A DNA stretch of 64,000 nt from Fagopyrum homotropicum. Taxonomy: Eukaryota > Streptophyta > Magnoliopsida > Caryophyllales > Polygonaceae. The stretch lies in the NCBI GenBank assembly GCA_033239125.1, contig BSWB01000008.1:6912001-6976000 (forward strand). Direction: 5' to 3'. Position numbers and translations under genes: made by a program. Positions within the stretch are counted from its first letter, which is position 1. The number at the start of each line of letters is the position of its first letter. Shown here piece by piece: positions 33,833-42,899 of the stretch. The notes beneath the pieces were generated by a model. The model was not told the origin of the DNA, searched no databases, and was given only the letters and a program-made list of their open reading frames with translations.

Positions 33833-34425
33833 CCTTAAGTCTACGAACCTGCTTTTACTTTAATCTAAAGTTCAAGATTTGCTTTAGCTTAGTTTAGACT
33901 TGTCTTTTCTAGGTGGTAGTGAAGCCTCAACAACCTCTACCTCGATTGTGAGTGTCACAACCTCAATCGGTTAAGTTAATCTTGATCCTTGGGTTATAAG
34001 TTTGGGTATTTGATACTAATTTTCGTCTCTAGAATCTTTCTATATTGAGCCTCAACAACCTGTATAGAGAGTGCCTTGTAGGTGGGTTATATAAGGTTTT
34101 TGGAACTTCACCGTACGATTACATTACATTAGTATACCTTTGCATATCTCAACTCTGTCTTTATATCATTAAGTATATCTTGAATCGATAGCCACAGCTG
34201 GATACTTGGATCTTTAGGATTGTTGTTTTCCCAATAATTTGCAAAGCTCTTATATTTACTTGCTTGATAACCTGCAATCGAGTTCGTTCTCCCCAAATCC
34301 CTGTGTTCGATACTCTGGAATTCTTGCTTAAGTATATCGATCCGTACACTGCGGGTTCGCTGCTTGATTCTAGTTTTATAAATTTAAAACTTATTTGCAC
34401 ACACCTCTAGGGGCGAACAAGTTTT

Positions 34426-34443
34426 TGGTGCCGTTGCCGGGGA
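34426..34443 (+). other. Primer-binding site, tRNA-Asp, B-1
   Basis: TGGTGCCGTTGCCGGGGA, one mismatch to the plant tRNA-Asp end, six bases after the LTR. Confidence 0.88.
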
Positions 34444-34520
34444 TTTGGTTTAGACCGAATCCGGTAGCCGGTTGTCAAGCTTGGGAGCTTGCTCTCGTTA
34501 TTTGATATCTCTTTGAGTGC

Positions 34521-37500
34521 ATGCGCAGGTCTAGGAACACCGCATATCTCTTACCTCTTGATCAAGAGCTAGAGAAAACCTTGAGGCAAATGCGCAAGGA
34601 AAAGAAGATGGCCGAAGAACACGAACGTGATCTTCAAACGGAGTTGGCGGAGAAGGAAGCTCAACTCCGATGGAATGAGACTCTCCGTCATCAATCTCAA
34701 GTTAACGGTCTACAAGACATGATCTTCCAAATGAGGATAAAGATGAGCGACCTTGAGAATAAGGTAGGCAAGAAGTCCTCAAAAAGGAGATCAAGATCTA
34801 GAAGAAAAAGCCACTCATCCGCTGATGATAGTGACTCTTCCATGCCACCGTTAGAAGAGATTGATCCCACGATCAATATGAATCCTTTCCATCCACAAGG
34901 AGCTACTAATCGCCGCATTCCACCTAGGAATGCGAGAGTCGAACGTGTGGATAATGAGCCAAGAACTCTTGGCCAGCGAATGGATCCAACACAACAACCA
35001 CGCCGCTTGGGTGTGAATTTTGATGCTGAAGATATGCAAGGGTTTAGCTTTAACCCTCAAGTTATCACTCTTGTTCGCCAAAGCCAATTTGGCGGTACAA
35101 GTGCTGAATCTCCACACCAACACTTGCAAAACTTTGAGTGTATGATGGAGACGATGAGACCGAAGAACGCTACTACCAACAGCTATAAGCTCAAACCTTT
35201 CTTTTTCTCTTTGAAAGGGAAAGCGTTGTCATGGTATCAAGCTCTTCCCAATGGGAAACTAGACACGTGGGAAGACCTTTCCGCGGAGTTTCTCACCAAA
35301 TTCTTTCCGCCCTCCAAAACGGCGGAACTTAGAGGTAAGATTAATGCTTTTTCCATGAGACCTAACGAAAGTTTGTTTCAATCGTGGGAAAGGTTTCAGG
35401 ATTTACTCTTGGATTGCCCTCATCATGGCATATCCAAGCTTGCCTTGCTGGAAATCTACTACAAAGGGATGGATGCGGGAACGCAATTCAACCTCCAATC
35501 CCTCTCATGCGGAACATTCATGGACATGAGAGAAGATGATTCTTGGGACTTCATTGAGAATCAAGCAAGAGTCATAGAGAAGTATTCCCACCGGAAAGCG
35601 GAGGGAAATCGTGTGGAGCAAGGAGCGAAGCTCACACATGAAGCTCAAAATCAGATTTTCTCCCTCAACAATGAGATCAAAGAGTTGAAGGAGACTATCA
35701 AGACCAACTTCCCAAAGCAACAAGAGAAGGATGTTGGCTATTTGGGCAACAACAATGGCGGTGATAACACCAACCGCAACAACAATAACCGGAACAATAA
35801 CCGGAACAATAATTGGAATGGAAACAACAACAACCGGAACAACAACAATTGGAACAACAATCGGGGTTCAAACAACAACAATTGGCGCTCCAATCAACAA
35901 AATTCCGGTAACTCCTATCCTTCCAATTCTAATTCGCTAACTCCACCTTCCTCTTCCTCTACTCCTTTGAAAAGCCAGGGGCAATCATCTAATGGAGGAA
36001 ACAATACGGGAAAAGAGAAGTCCGATCCCATGTTGGAGACAATCTTGGGAAAGCTTCAAGGATTGGAGAACCGCCTCATCAAGGTCGATGATCAAGTCTC
36101 TAAGGTTGACAAAGCTCAAAAGGTTTTGGAGAACCAATTGTTCAACCACGCGGAGGAAGTTCCTAGAAATCAAGGGAAACTTCCAGGAAAGACAGAGGAC
36201 AACCCTAAGGGAAGGGTAATGGCGATTACAACTAGGAGCGGAGTGACTACCACCGATCCGCAGCCTACGTTCGTTGAAGTCCCCGTAGAGAAGGACAGAG
36301 GAAAGGGGAAGGAGAAGGAAGATGTTTATGTTCCTCCTCCAGCTTACAAACCTCCCCTACCGTTCCCTCAATCTAGAGCGCGAGCGCGCCTAGACAAACA
36401 ATTCGGTAAGTTCATAGAACTCATGAGCAAGCTGCATATTAATATACCCTTTATTGATGCTATTGTAGGTATGCCGGCTTATGGCAAGTTCTTGAAGGAG
36501 CTTCTCTCTAACAAGAGGAAGCTAGAAGATTTCGGTGAGGTCAAGATGAGTTCGGATTCTTCGGATCTCATCAAGACTATGAAGGAGAAAATGCCCCCAA
36601 AGTTGAAGGATCCGGGGTCATTTTGCATTCCAATTGGAGTGGGAGATGTCACATACGACGCTTTATGTGACTTGGGAGCAAGTGTGAGCATCATACCACT
36701 TGCATTATGTAGGAAGATCGGTTTAGGTGATCCTAAACCGGTCAAGATGACGTTATACATGGCGGATCGATCCATCACTCGCCCCGTCGGTATTGTAGAA
36801 GACGTCCCGGTCAAGCTAGGTAAATTCTTTGTCCCCATTGATTTTGTCGTGCTTGACATTCCTGCAGATAGTCCGGTCCCGATTATACTCGGAAGACCGT
36901 TTCTTGCAACTTCCGGCTGCATGGTCGATTGCAAGAATGGGAGACTCGCTTTTGATATTGGAGAAGAGAAAGTAGAGTTCATTCTTTCCACTCTAGTAAA
37001 GGAACCAATCTTTGATGAGGGTATTTACAATATCCAAGATGAAGAAGGTTTGTCTAGGGAGGAGGTAAGTGCGATTCTCTTTAACGATCCTTTACAAAAA
37101 GTTATCACTATGAGTCTAACCAATGTAGGGGAAGAAGAAGAGTGCAAAGAGGAAATTGAAGCCTTAGAAGCACAAGAAGAGATGCATGAAGTGGAATTTG
37201 AAAAACTCCACGATGAGGCTGAGAATGTAAGAATCCACGGTCATACCCTGTATTCCACGACCGTGGATTTCACAACCAAAATCGACCTCCATTCCAGGGG
37301 ATTACACGGCCGTGGAACACATAGAGAGGCCGTAATTCTGACCGTGGAAGAGGATGATCGGCTTACTTCTTCAACTTCTTTTGATTCTTCTCCAAACCAC
37401 TCAACAACCTTAGAAACTTCTAAGGAAACGTCGGATGCCCCTCAAGGACCATTGGAAGCTCCGAAAGTGATGGAACTCAAACCACTTCCTACTCATCTAA

Positions 37501-40376
37501 GGTACGCTTTTCTTGGATCTAATTCTACCTTTCCGGTCATTGTTAGCTCCGAACTAAGCATAGATGAACATGAACAGCTCATGACAGTCCTTAGGAAACA
37601 TAGAAAAGCCATAGGTTACACTATTGAGGACTTAGTAGGAATTAAACCCTCCCTATGTATGCATAAGATACTAATGGAGGAGGATTTTAGAACTTCAAGA
37701 CAACCTCAAAGGCGGTTGAATCCGACCATGAAGGAGGTTGTCAAGAAGGAAATTCTTAAACTTCTTGATGCAGGTATCATCTATCCTATCTCCGATAGCA
37801 AATGGGTGAGTCCAGTTCAAGTAGTTCCGAAGAAGGGAGGAATGACGGTCATCACCAACAAGAACAACGAACTCATTCCTACCCGAACCGTGACTGGATG
37901 GCGAATGTGCATAGACTACCGCAAGCTCAACAACGCAACGCGGAAGGATCACTTTCCATTTCCATTCATCGATCAAATGCTTGAAAGGTCAGCACAACAT
38001 TCACATTTCTGCTACCTTGACGGTTATATTGGTTTCTTTCAGATTCCGATACATCCGGACGATCAGGAGAAGACCACATTCACGTGCCCTTGGGGTACGT
38101 TCGCTTATAGGAGAATGCCGTTCGGGCTTTGCAACGCCCCAGCCACCTTTCAACGGTGCATGATGGCCATCTTCTCCGAGTACGTAGAGGAAATCATGGA
38201 AGTCTTCATGGACGACTTCTCCGTATACGGTTCCTCTTTTAACGATTCCCTTTCTAACCTTTCTCTTGTTTTACAACGTTGTGAAGACACTAACCTAGTT
38301 CTTAATTGGGAAAAGTGTCAATTCATGGTTAAGGAAGGAATCGTATTAGGTCATTTAGTCTCTAGTAGAGGGATAGAGGTAGACAAAGCTAAGATAGAGA
38401 CCATAGAGAAACTTCCTCCCCCAATTTCGGTGAAAGGGATAAGAAGTTTCCTAGGACATGCTGGATTTTATAGACGTTTCATTAAGGACTTTTCTAAGAT
38501 ATCAAAACCTCTCACTAATCTATTGATGAAGGATGCGGTTTTTGAGTTTTCGCAGGAATGTTTAGATGCGTTTAACACCATTCGGCAAGCTCTAATTTCA
38601 GCACCTATTATCCAACCCCCGGATTGGACTCTCCCCTTCGAGATTATGTGCGATCCTAGTGACGTAGCTATTGGAGCTGTTCTTGGACAACGAAAGGAAG
38701 GGCGAACCCATGCCATATACTACGCTAGCAAGACGCTAGACGAAGCTCAGCTTAACTACGCTACTACAGAAAAAGAGTTTCTAGCCATTGTCTACGCTAT
38801 TGACAAGTTTCGCTCTTATCTTGTAGGTGCAAAGGTGATTGTCTACACGGATCATGCTGCGATCCGGTACCTCCTTGTGAAGAAAGACGCGAAGCCAAGG
38901 CTAATTAGATGGATTCTTCTCCTACAAGAATTCGATCTTGAGATCCGCGACAAGAAAGGTTCAGAAAATTCTGTTGCGGATCATTTGAGTCGCCTCACAC
39001 ATCTAGAGGACGACCATCTACCCATTGATGACTCCTTTCCGGACGAACACCTACACATCATAGAGGAGTGCATCAACGAGATCTCCAAAGGTAACGAACC
39101 ATGGTTTGCTGATTTTGTTAACTATTTGGTTTGCCAGGAGGTACCGCCCGGACTATCCTACGCACAAAGGAAGAAATTCTTTAAGGACGTCCGGGAATAC
39201 TATTGGAACGAGCCTCTCCTCTTCAAGAGAGGTCCGGATGGCATCATTCGGCGATGTGTGCCGGAAGATGAAATGCAAAGTGTCATCCGCCATTGTCATT
39301 CACTACCTTGTGGAGGACACGCTAGTTCGAACAAGACTAGCGCAAAGGTATTGCAATCTGGATTCTATTGGCCTACCTTATTTAGAGATGTGCAATCCTT
39401 TGTCTCTTGCTGCGATGCTTGTCAAAGAACAGGCAATATTTCTAGAAGGAACGAGATGCCCCTCAACAACATCCAAGAGGTGGAGATTTTCGACGTTTGG
39501 GGAATCGATTTCATGGGACCATTCCCATCTTCTTGTGGAAACCAATACATACTATTGGCGGTAGACTACGTTTCTAGATGGGTGGAAGCAATTGCCTCTC
39601 CCACAAATGATGCCATGGTGGTGGTTAAGTTCTTCAACAAGACCATCTTTCCGCGATTTGGAACACCAAGGACAATCATTAGTGATGGAGGTTCTCACTT
39701 CATAGCCCGTCGCTTTGAAGCTCTTCTAGCTAAGTATGGGGTTACTCACAAGATCGCTACCCCTTACCATCCACAAACGAGTGGACAAGTTGAGATCTCA
39801 AATAGGGAGATCAAGGGAATTCTAGAGAAGACGGTTTCAAGGACTAGGAAGGATTGGTCCTTGAAGCTAGATGATGCATTATGGGCGTACCGGACTGCGT
39901 ACAAGACTCCCATAGGAACCACACCATACAACCTTGTGTATGGGAAGTCTTGTCATTTGCCGGTAGAGCTGGAGCACAAAGCGTTTTGGGCCATCAAGTG
40001 GCTGAATTTCGGCATGAAAGAAGCAGGAGAGAAGCGTCTCCTAGACATCAACAAGCTGGATGAACTTCGCTTGAACGCCTATGAAAACGCTAAGATCTAC
40101 AAGGAAAGAGCAAAGCGTTGGCATGATAAGCATATCATTCCAAAGGACTTCAAAGAAGGAGATCAAGTTCTCCTCTTCAATTCAAGACTTCGCCTCTTTC
40201 CAGGTAAGCTTAAATCCCGTTGGACCGGACCTTTTCTAATCAAACGCATTTTCTCCCATGGTGCAGTTGAAGTATGGGGTGAAGCTAGCGGAAGTTTCAA
40301 GGTGAACGGTCAACGACTCAAGAAGTACACACCGGAACTCCAAGCTGAGGAGTTTGCGCCTACCGCACTCGAATAA
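34521..40376 (+). CDS. Gag-Pol polyprotein of B-1
   Basis: Single 1951-residue frame from the ATG at 34521 (M-R-R-S-R). A coiled-coil-like N-terminus covers residues 20-75 and the Gag core residues 150-360. An Asn-rich tract at 410-475 stands where a CCHC knuckle would be expected. Protease Asp717 lies in C-D-L-G-A-S. A palindrome-encoded linker covers about 900-950. RT runs from about 975 to 1290 with C-I-D-Y-R-K-L-N and F-M-D-D (Asp1231, Asp1232), RNase H from about 1370 to 1480, the integrase zinc-binding region from 1590 to 1636, and core residues Asp1663, Asp1722 and Glu1758, which is DD35E spacing. The C-terminal R-W-T-G-P-F element is near 1900. There is no stop or frameshift between gag and pol, as in Athila. 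A few RT/RNase H positions differ from C-1 and B-2 (G-Y-I-G-F-F for G-Y-S-G-F-F; C-D-P-S-D for C-D-A-S-D), so activity may be reduced. Confidence 0.95.
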   Translation: MRRSRNTAYLLPLDQELEKTLRQMRKEKKMAEEHERDLQTELAEKEAQLRWNETLRHQSQVNGLQDMIFQMRIKMSDLENKVGKKSSKRRSRSRRKSHSSADDSDSSMPPLEEIDPTINMNPFHPQGATNRRIPPRNARVERVDNEPRTLGQRMDPTQQPRRLGVNFDAEDMQGFSFNPQVITLVRQSQFGGTSAESPHQHLQNFECMMETMRPKNATTNSYKLKPFFFSLKGKALSWYQALPNGKLDTWEDLSAEFLTKFFPPSKTAELRGKINAFSMRPNESLFQSWERFQDLLLDCPHHGISKLALLEIYYKGMDAGTQFNLQSLSCGTFMDMREDDSWDFIENQARVIEKYSHRKAEGNRVEQGAKLTHEAQNQIFSLNNEIKELKETIKTNFPKQQEKDVGYLGNNNGGDNTNRNNNNRNNNRNNNWNGNNNNRNNNNWNNNRGSNNNNWRSNQQNSGNSYPSNSNSLTPPSSSSTPLKSQGQSSNGGNNTGKEKSDPMLETILGKLQGLENRLIKVDDQVSKVDKAQKVLENQLFNHAEEVPRNQGKLPGKTEDNPKGRVMAITTRSGVTTTDPQPTFVEVPVEKDRGKGKEKEDVYVPPPAYKPPLPFPQSRARARLDKQFGKFIELMSKLHINIPFIDAIVGMPAYGKFLKELLSNKRKLEDFGEVKMSSDSSDLIKTMKEKMPPKLKDPGSFCIPIGVGDVTYDALCDLGASVSIIPLALCRKIGLGDPKPVKMTLYMADRSITRPVGIVEDVPVKLGKFFVPIDFVVLDIPADSPVPIILGRPFLATSGCMVDCKNGRLAFDIGEEKVEFILSTLVKEPIFDEGIYNIQDEEGLSREEVSAILFNDPLQKVITMSLTNVGEEEECKEEIEALEAQEEMHEVEFEKLHDEAENVRIHGHTLYSTTVDFTTKIDLHSRGLHGRGTHREAVILTVEEDDRLTSSTSFDSSPNHSTTLETSKETSDAPQGPLEAPKVMELKPLPTHLRYAFLGSNSTFPVIVSSELSIDEHEQLMTVLRKHRKAIGYTIEDLVGIKPSLCMHKILMEEDFRTSRQPQRRLNPTMKEVVKKEILKLLDAGIIYPISDSKWVSPVQVVPKKGGMTVITNKNNELIPTRTVTGWRMCIDYRKLNNATRKDHFPFPFIDQMLERSAQHSHFCYLDGYIGFFQIPIHPDDQEKTTFTCPWGTFAYRRMPFGLCNAPATFQRCMMAIFSEYVEEIMEVFMDDFSVYGSSFNDSLSNLSLVLQRCEDTNLVLNWEKCQFMVKEGIVLGHLVSSRGIEVDKAKIETIEKLPPPISVKGIRSFLGHAGFYRRFIKDFSKISKPLTNLLMKDAVFEFSQECLDAFNTIRQALISAPIIQPPDWTLPFEIMCDPSDVAIGAVLGQRKEGRTHAIYYASKTLDEAQLNYATTEKEFLAIVYAIDKFRSYLVGAKVIVYTDHAAIRYLLVKKDAKPRLIRWILLLQEFDLEIRDKKGSENSVADHLSRLTHLEDDHLPIDDSFPDEHLHIIEECINEISKGNEPWFADFVNYLVCQEVPPGLSYAQRKKFFKDVREYYWNEPLLFKRGPDGIIRRCVPEDEMQSVIRHCHSLPCGGHASSNKTSAKVLQSGFYWPTLFRDVQSFVSCCDACQRTGNISRRNEMPLNNIQEVEIFDVWGIDFMGPFPSSCGNQYILLAVDYVSRWVEAIASPTNDAMVVVKFFNKTIFPRFGTPRTIISDGGSHFIARRFEALLAKYGVTHKIATPYHPQTSGQVEISNREIKGILEKTVSRTRKDWSLKLDDALWAYRTAYKTPIGTTPYNLVYGKSCHLPVELEHKAFWAIKWLNFGMKEAGEKRLLDINKLDELRLNAYENAKIYKERAKRWHDKHIIPKDFKEGDQVLLFNSRLRLFPGKLKSRWTGPFLIKRIFSHGAVEVWGEASGSFKVNGQRLKKYTPELQAEEFAPTALE
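37225..37355. repeat. Dyad cluster inside the PR-RT coding linker of B-1
   Basis: Full sites TTCCACGACCGTGGAT and TACACGGCCGTGGAAC plus half-sites, all translated without breaking frame (giving H-G-R-G). Equivalent clusters are in B-2 (61697-61870), C-1 (54838-54960) and, with the family-A spelling, A-1 (22915-23005) and A-2 (17955-18055). Confidence 0.85.
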
Positions 40377-41227
40377 GTGCGAGTTTGGTCTAGCTACGGA
40401 CCTTAAACAAAGCGCTTCTTGGGAGGCAACCCAAGGTACTGCATTTTTTTTTGTTTTTGTTTTCGATTCATAGTTTAGCTTAGAATAGACGTTTTCGCTT
40501 TATTTTGCCTCGATTTCTTCCGGTATGTTCATGTTTTTGGTTGTAGGATCGATGGAAAAGGAGAAAAGGAAGATAATGTCGAAGAAAAATGACGAAATTT
40601 GGACTTTGAAGCTTTACAGAAGGTTCCACGGTCTAAATTACGGTCGTCATATCTACAGTGGCCGTAATTCTCAAAAGCCTTTGAAAAATCACCAAAACCA
40701 CGGGTCCGTACACTTCCACGGCCGTGGAACACCCCGACAGACCGTGATTTTCAAAATTTTTCCTGCGAGTATATAAGCTACATTCTTCACAAAACTAACC
40801 ACAAATTTACCCCTTTCCACGACCTAAAACGCCGAAATCCCACGACCCTCTCCAATTCTTCGTTTTCTAATCGTTTTCAACGATTCTTCATCCTAAACTG
40901 CAGCAAATCCAACCACGAACAAGATCCAAGCGACAAACCGAGCGGAAATCCATCAACAAACGTGCATTTCGGGTTTTTCAATCCGAAAAAGAGGTTTATT
41001 CTTTCTTCTTCAATTTCGCGGATTTGGTTCGTTTTTGCTATAGATTCTTAGGAAGAACTGACAAAGACTGGAAGGAATTAGATTAGGGCTGCTTGTTGTG
41101 GTGATTGCTGGTGAATTTGCTGAGATTCGCAAGTTTCTGAGACGAATCACGGTCTCTGGGTAAACCACGGCCGTGGAATCTAAGAACAGACCGTAATTTT
41201 TGGTGAAAAATAGATTTCGTAAGGAGA
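40377..41227 (+). other. Pol to second-ORF spacer of B-1
   Basis: About 850 bp. It contains the post-pol hairpin (40410-40435), dyads at 40620-40750 (full palindrome 40714-40729, half-site 40741-40749) and 41150-41205, and a short A/C-rich stretch. Small frames here are not convincing genes. Confidence 0.75.
40410..40435 (+). other. Post-pol hairpin, B-1
   Basis: AAGCGCTT (40410-40417), then a 6-bp stem CTTGGG-AGGCAA-CCCAAG (40418-40435), 34 nt after the pol stop. Confidence 0.78.
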
Positions 41228-42778
41228 GTGTCAGGAAGGATAAAGGAGAAAAAGGGAGAGCAGAATAAGAAAAGAAAGGGCAATCCCTCCACCTCTAGGG
41301 CACCACCACCCTCATCTCCCTCACTACCATCCTCACCTTCACCTCCATCTTCACCTCCTCATCCTAGCATCCCAACCATACATGAGAACCACCTTGCTGC
41401 GTTTGAGAGGATCACGAAGAGGACAGTGATAGGTCCTAGGTATTTGTTGTTGGAGGATCTACATCCTCTCAACATTGTTGATGATCTTACATGGCTCTTG
41501 GATAGAGCCGGATTGCTTGTCTTCACGAACATTCGTGAAGACGCTTATGAGGAGATTACCCGGGAGGTTGTGACGTCCTTCGAGCACAGCCACGTAGATA
41601 GGACCGTCTCCTTCCGTCTCATGGAACGAGACTATCATTTGAGCATTGTTGAGTTTGGGACCATTTTCGGGTTCCATGAGACCTATAACGGTCGATTTCC
41701 GAGTGGAGTTTACCCCAAGGATTTTTGGGAGGAAGTAGCCATGATATACGCCGACGAGGACCGTTGGCAACCCGCCGATACCAAGGCTAGATTGATGTAC
41801 CATCTAGCCTTGAAGATAGCACATCGCGTTCTTTCGGAGTGTCTCTTTCCTAGGACGGAGACGCCCCAAAAGATCAAGACGGATGAGCTATTCTTGCTCT
41901 ATAGTATGCTATACGGTCGCCGTGCAGATTGTGCCACTCTTTTGGCGGCTACGATGAGTAAACTTAAGAACAAGAAGAAGGGGAACATTGGATATGGTGG
42001 GATAGTGACCCACATTGCTAGGACGTTTGGCGTTGATTTTTCTGCTTGCACCCGTATACCGGCGGTTCCCTTAGGGCTACATGCTTTTATGGTTAGGGGA
42101 CTCATCTTCCCCACACATGGAGGTCCGCCTTATGCGGGCATGCCTTGGGAGACTCGGACGGGTAGAGGGATTGAGTGGCTACCGGAGTATTCCATTGTAG
42201 CGGGACGCCACAATTGGAAGGAGACGTTCGCTGCGATGCATGCGAACAGGCTAGTAGCTCCCCCCTACGTTCCACCACCGGTTGTGGAGGAGGAGGACAT
42301 GGGAGGTCAGTACGAGAGTGGTGGAGGAGCGGAGCACGAGTTCGGCACGTTTCCGGATCAGCCGGAGGCGGCCCAGGATGTACCTAGGCGCTCTACACGT
42401 CCAGCTAGAGCTTCAGGCTCGTCATCTCGCCGCGCTAGCGTGAGTGAGAGGCCCACGTGGATGACTACACCTCCCACTTGGTATGACACACCCCCTCCTT
42501 GGTCCACGGCGCAGCCAGCAGCACCACCACCGCCACCAGCACCAACACCATCCGATACTCCATCATGGTACAGTCACGCCCCGGGATGGTACGAGCAAAT
42601 GCCGGATTGGGCTACCGGACTTTCGGAGAGAGTTGGAGCGCTAGAGATCCGGGCGGATGCTAGAGACGGACGCTTAGATGACCTTGACCACATGATGAGG
42701 GACGTCTACTGCCAGCAGTTTGGGCGGTTCTATGATCCGAGTTTCTCTCCATTCCCACCTCCACCGCCGCCGCAGTGA
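41228..42778 (+). CDS. Second ORF of B-1, ATHILA ORF-1-like
   Basis: About 516 codons. The N-terminus is strongly basic (K-E-K-K, then N-K-K-R-K-G-N), resembling a bipartite nuclear localisation signal, followed by a Ser/Pro-rich stretch. The core (residues about 55-250) is shared with family A (R-T-V-I-G-P-R-Y, F-R-L-M-E-R, F-G-F-H-E, R-T-E-T-P-Q-K). The second half has G-N-I-G-Y-G-G-I-V-T-H, then acidic, Arg/Ser and Trp/Pro-rich linkers, a short helical segment and a final Pro run. I see no signal peptide, transmembrane segment or furin site. The position 41228 is a GTG: the ATG pair used by B-2 (M-M-D-F) reads ATA-GAT here, and an in-frame TGA lies just upstream. This copy therefore lacks an obvious start. 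Its function is unknown. Confidence 0.8.
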   Translation: MSGRIKEKKGEQNKKRKGNPSTSRAPPPSSPSLPSSPSPPSSPPHPSIPTIHENHLAAFERITKRTVIGPRYLLLEDLHPLNIVDDLTWLLDRAGLLVFTNIREDAYEEITREVVTSFEHSHVDRTVSFRLMERDYHLSIVEFGTIFGFHETYNGRFPSGVYPKDFWEEVAMIYADEDRWQPADTKARLMYHLALKIAHRVLSECLFPRTETPQKIKTDELFLLYSMLYGRRADCATLLAATMSKLKNKKKGNIGYGGIVTHIARTFGVDFSACTRIPAVPLGLHAFMVRGLIFPTHGGPPYAGMPWETRTGRGIEWLPEYSIVAGRHNWKETFAAMHANRLVAPPYVPPPVVEEEDMGGQYESGGGAEHEFGTFPDQPEAAQDVPRRSTRPARASGSSSRRASVSERPTWMTTPPTWYDTPPPWSTAQPAAPPPPPAPTPSDTPSWYSHAPGWYEQMPDWATGLSERVGALEIRADARDGRLDDLDHMMRDVYCQQFGRFYDPSFSPFPPPPPPQ

Positions 42779-42862
42779 TTGGACGCATGATCGTTTGTTT
42801 TAGACATTCCCGCCACCATTTTGTGAGTTTCTTTTTCTTTTCTTCTTTTCCTTATTTCTTTT

Positions 42863-42899
42863 GAACATTAGGGACAATGTTCGTCCTAAGTATGGGGTG
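42863..42899 (+). promoter_or_regulatory. Second hairpin and polypurine-like tract, B-1
   Basis: A 7-bp stem GAACATT/AATGTTC around loop AGGGAC, then TAAGTATGGGGTG at 42887-42899, a close copy of the module next to the LTR. Confidence 0.75.

Larger units (their letters stand above)
32660..34419 (+). repeat. 5' LTR of B-1
   Basis: U3 holds a dense dyad cluster (32960-33130). The TATA box TATAAAAA is at 33207-33214 and the U5 tripartite dyad at 33774-33832. Downstream of the TATA box two copies of the family-B leader motif (GCCTCAACAACC) lie near 33927 and 34053. Confidence 0.95.

Noticed and set aside
41228..42778. Envelope glycoprotein
   Set aside because: Position fits, but no signal peptide, membrane segment or cleavage site is visible, and the core matches the ATHILA ORF-1 type.
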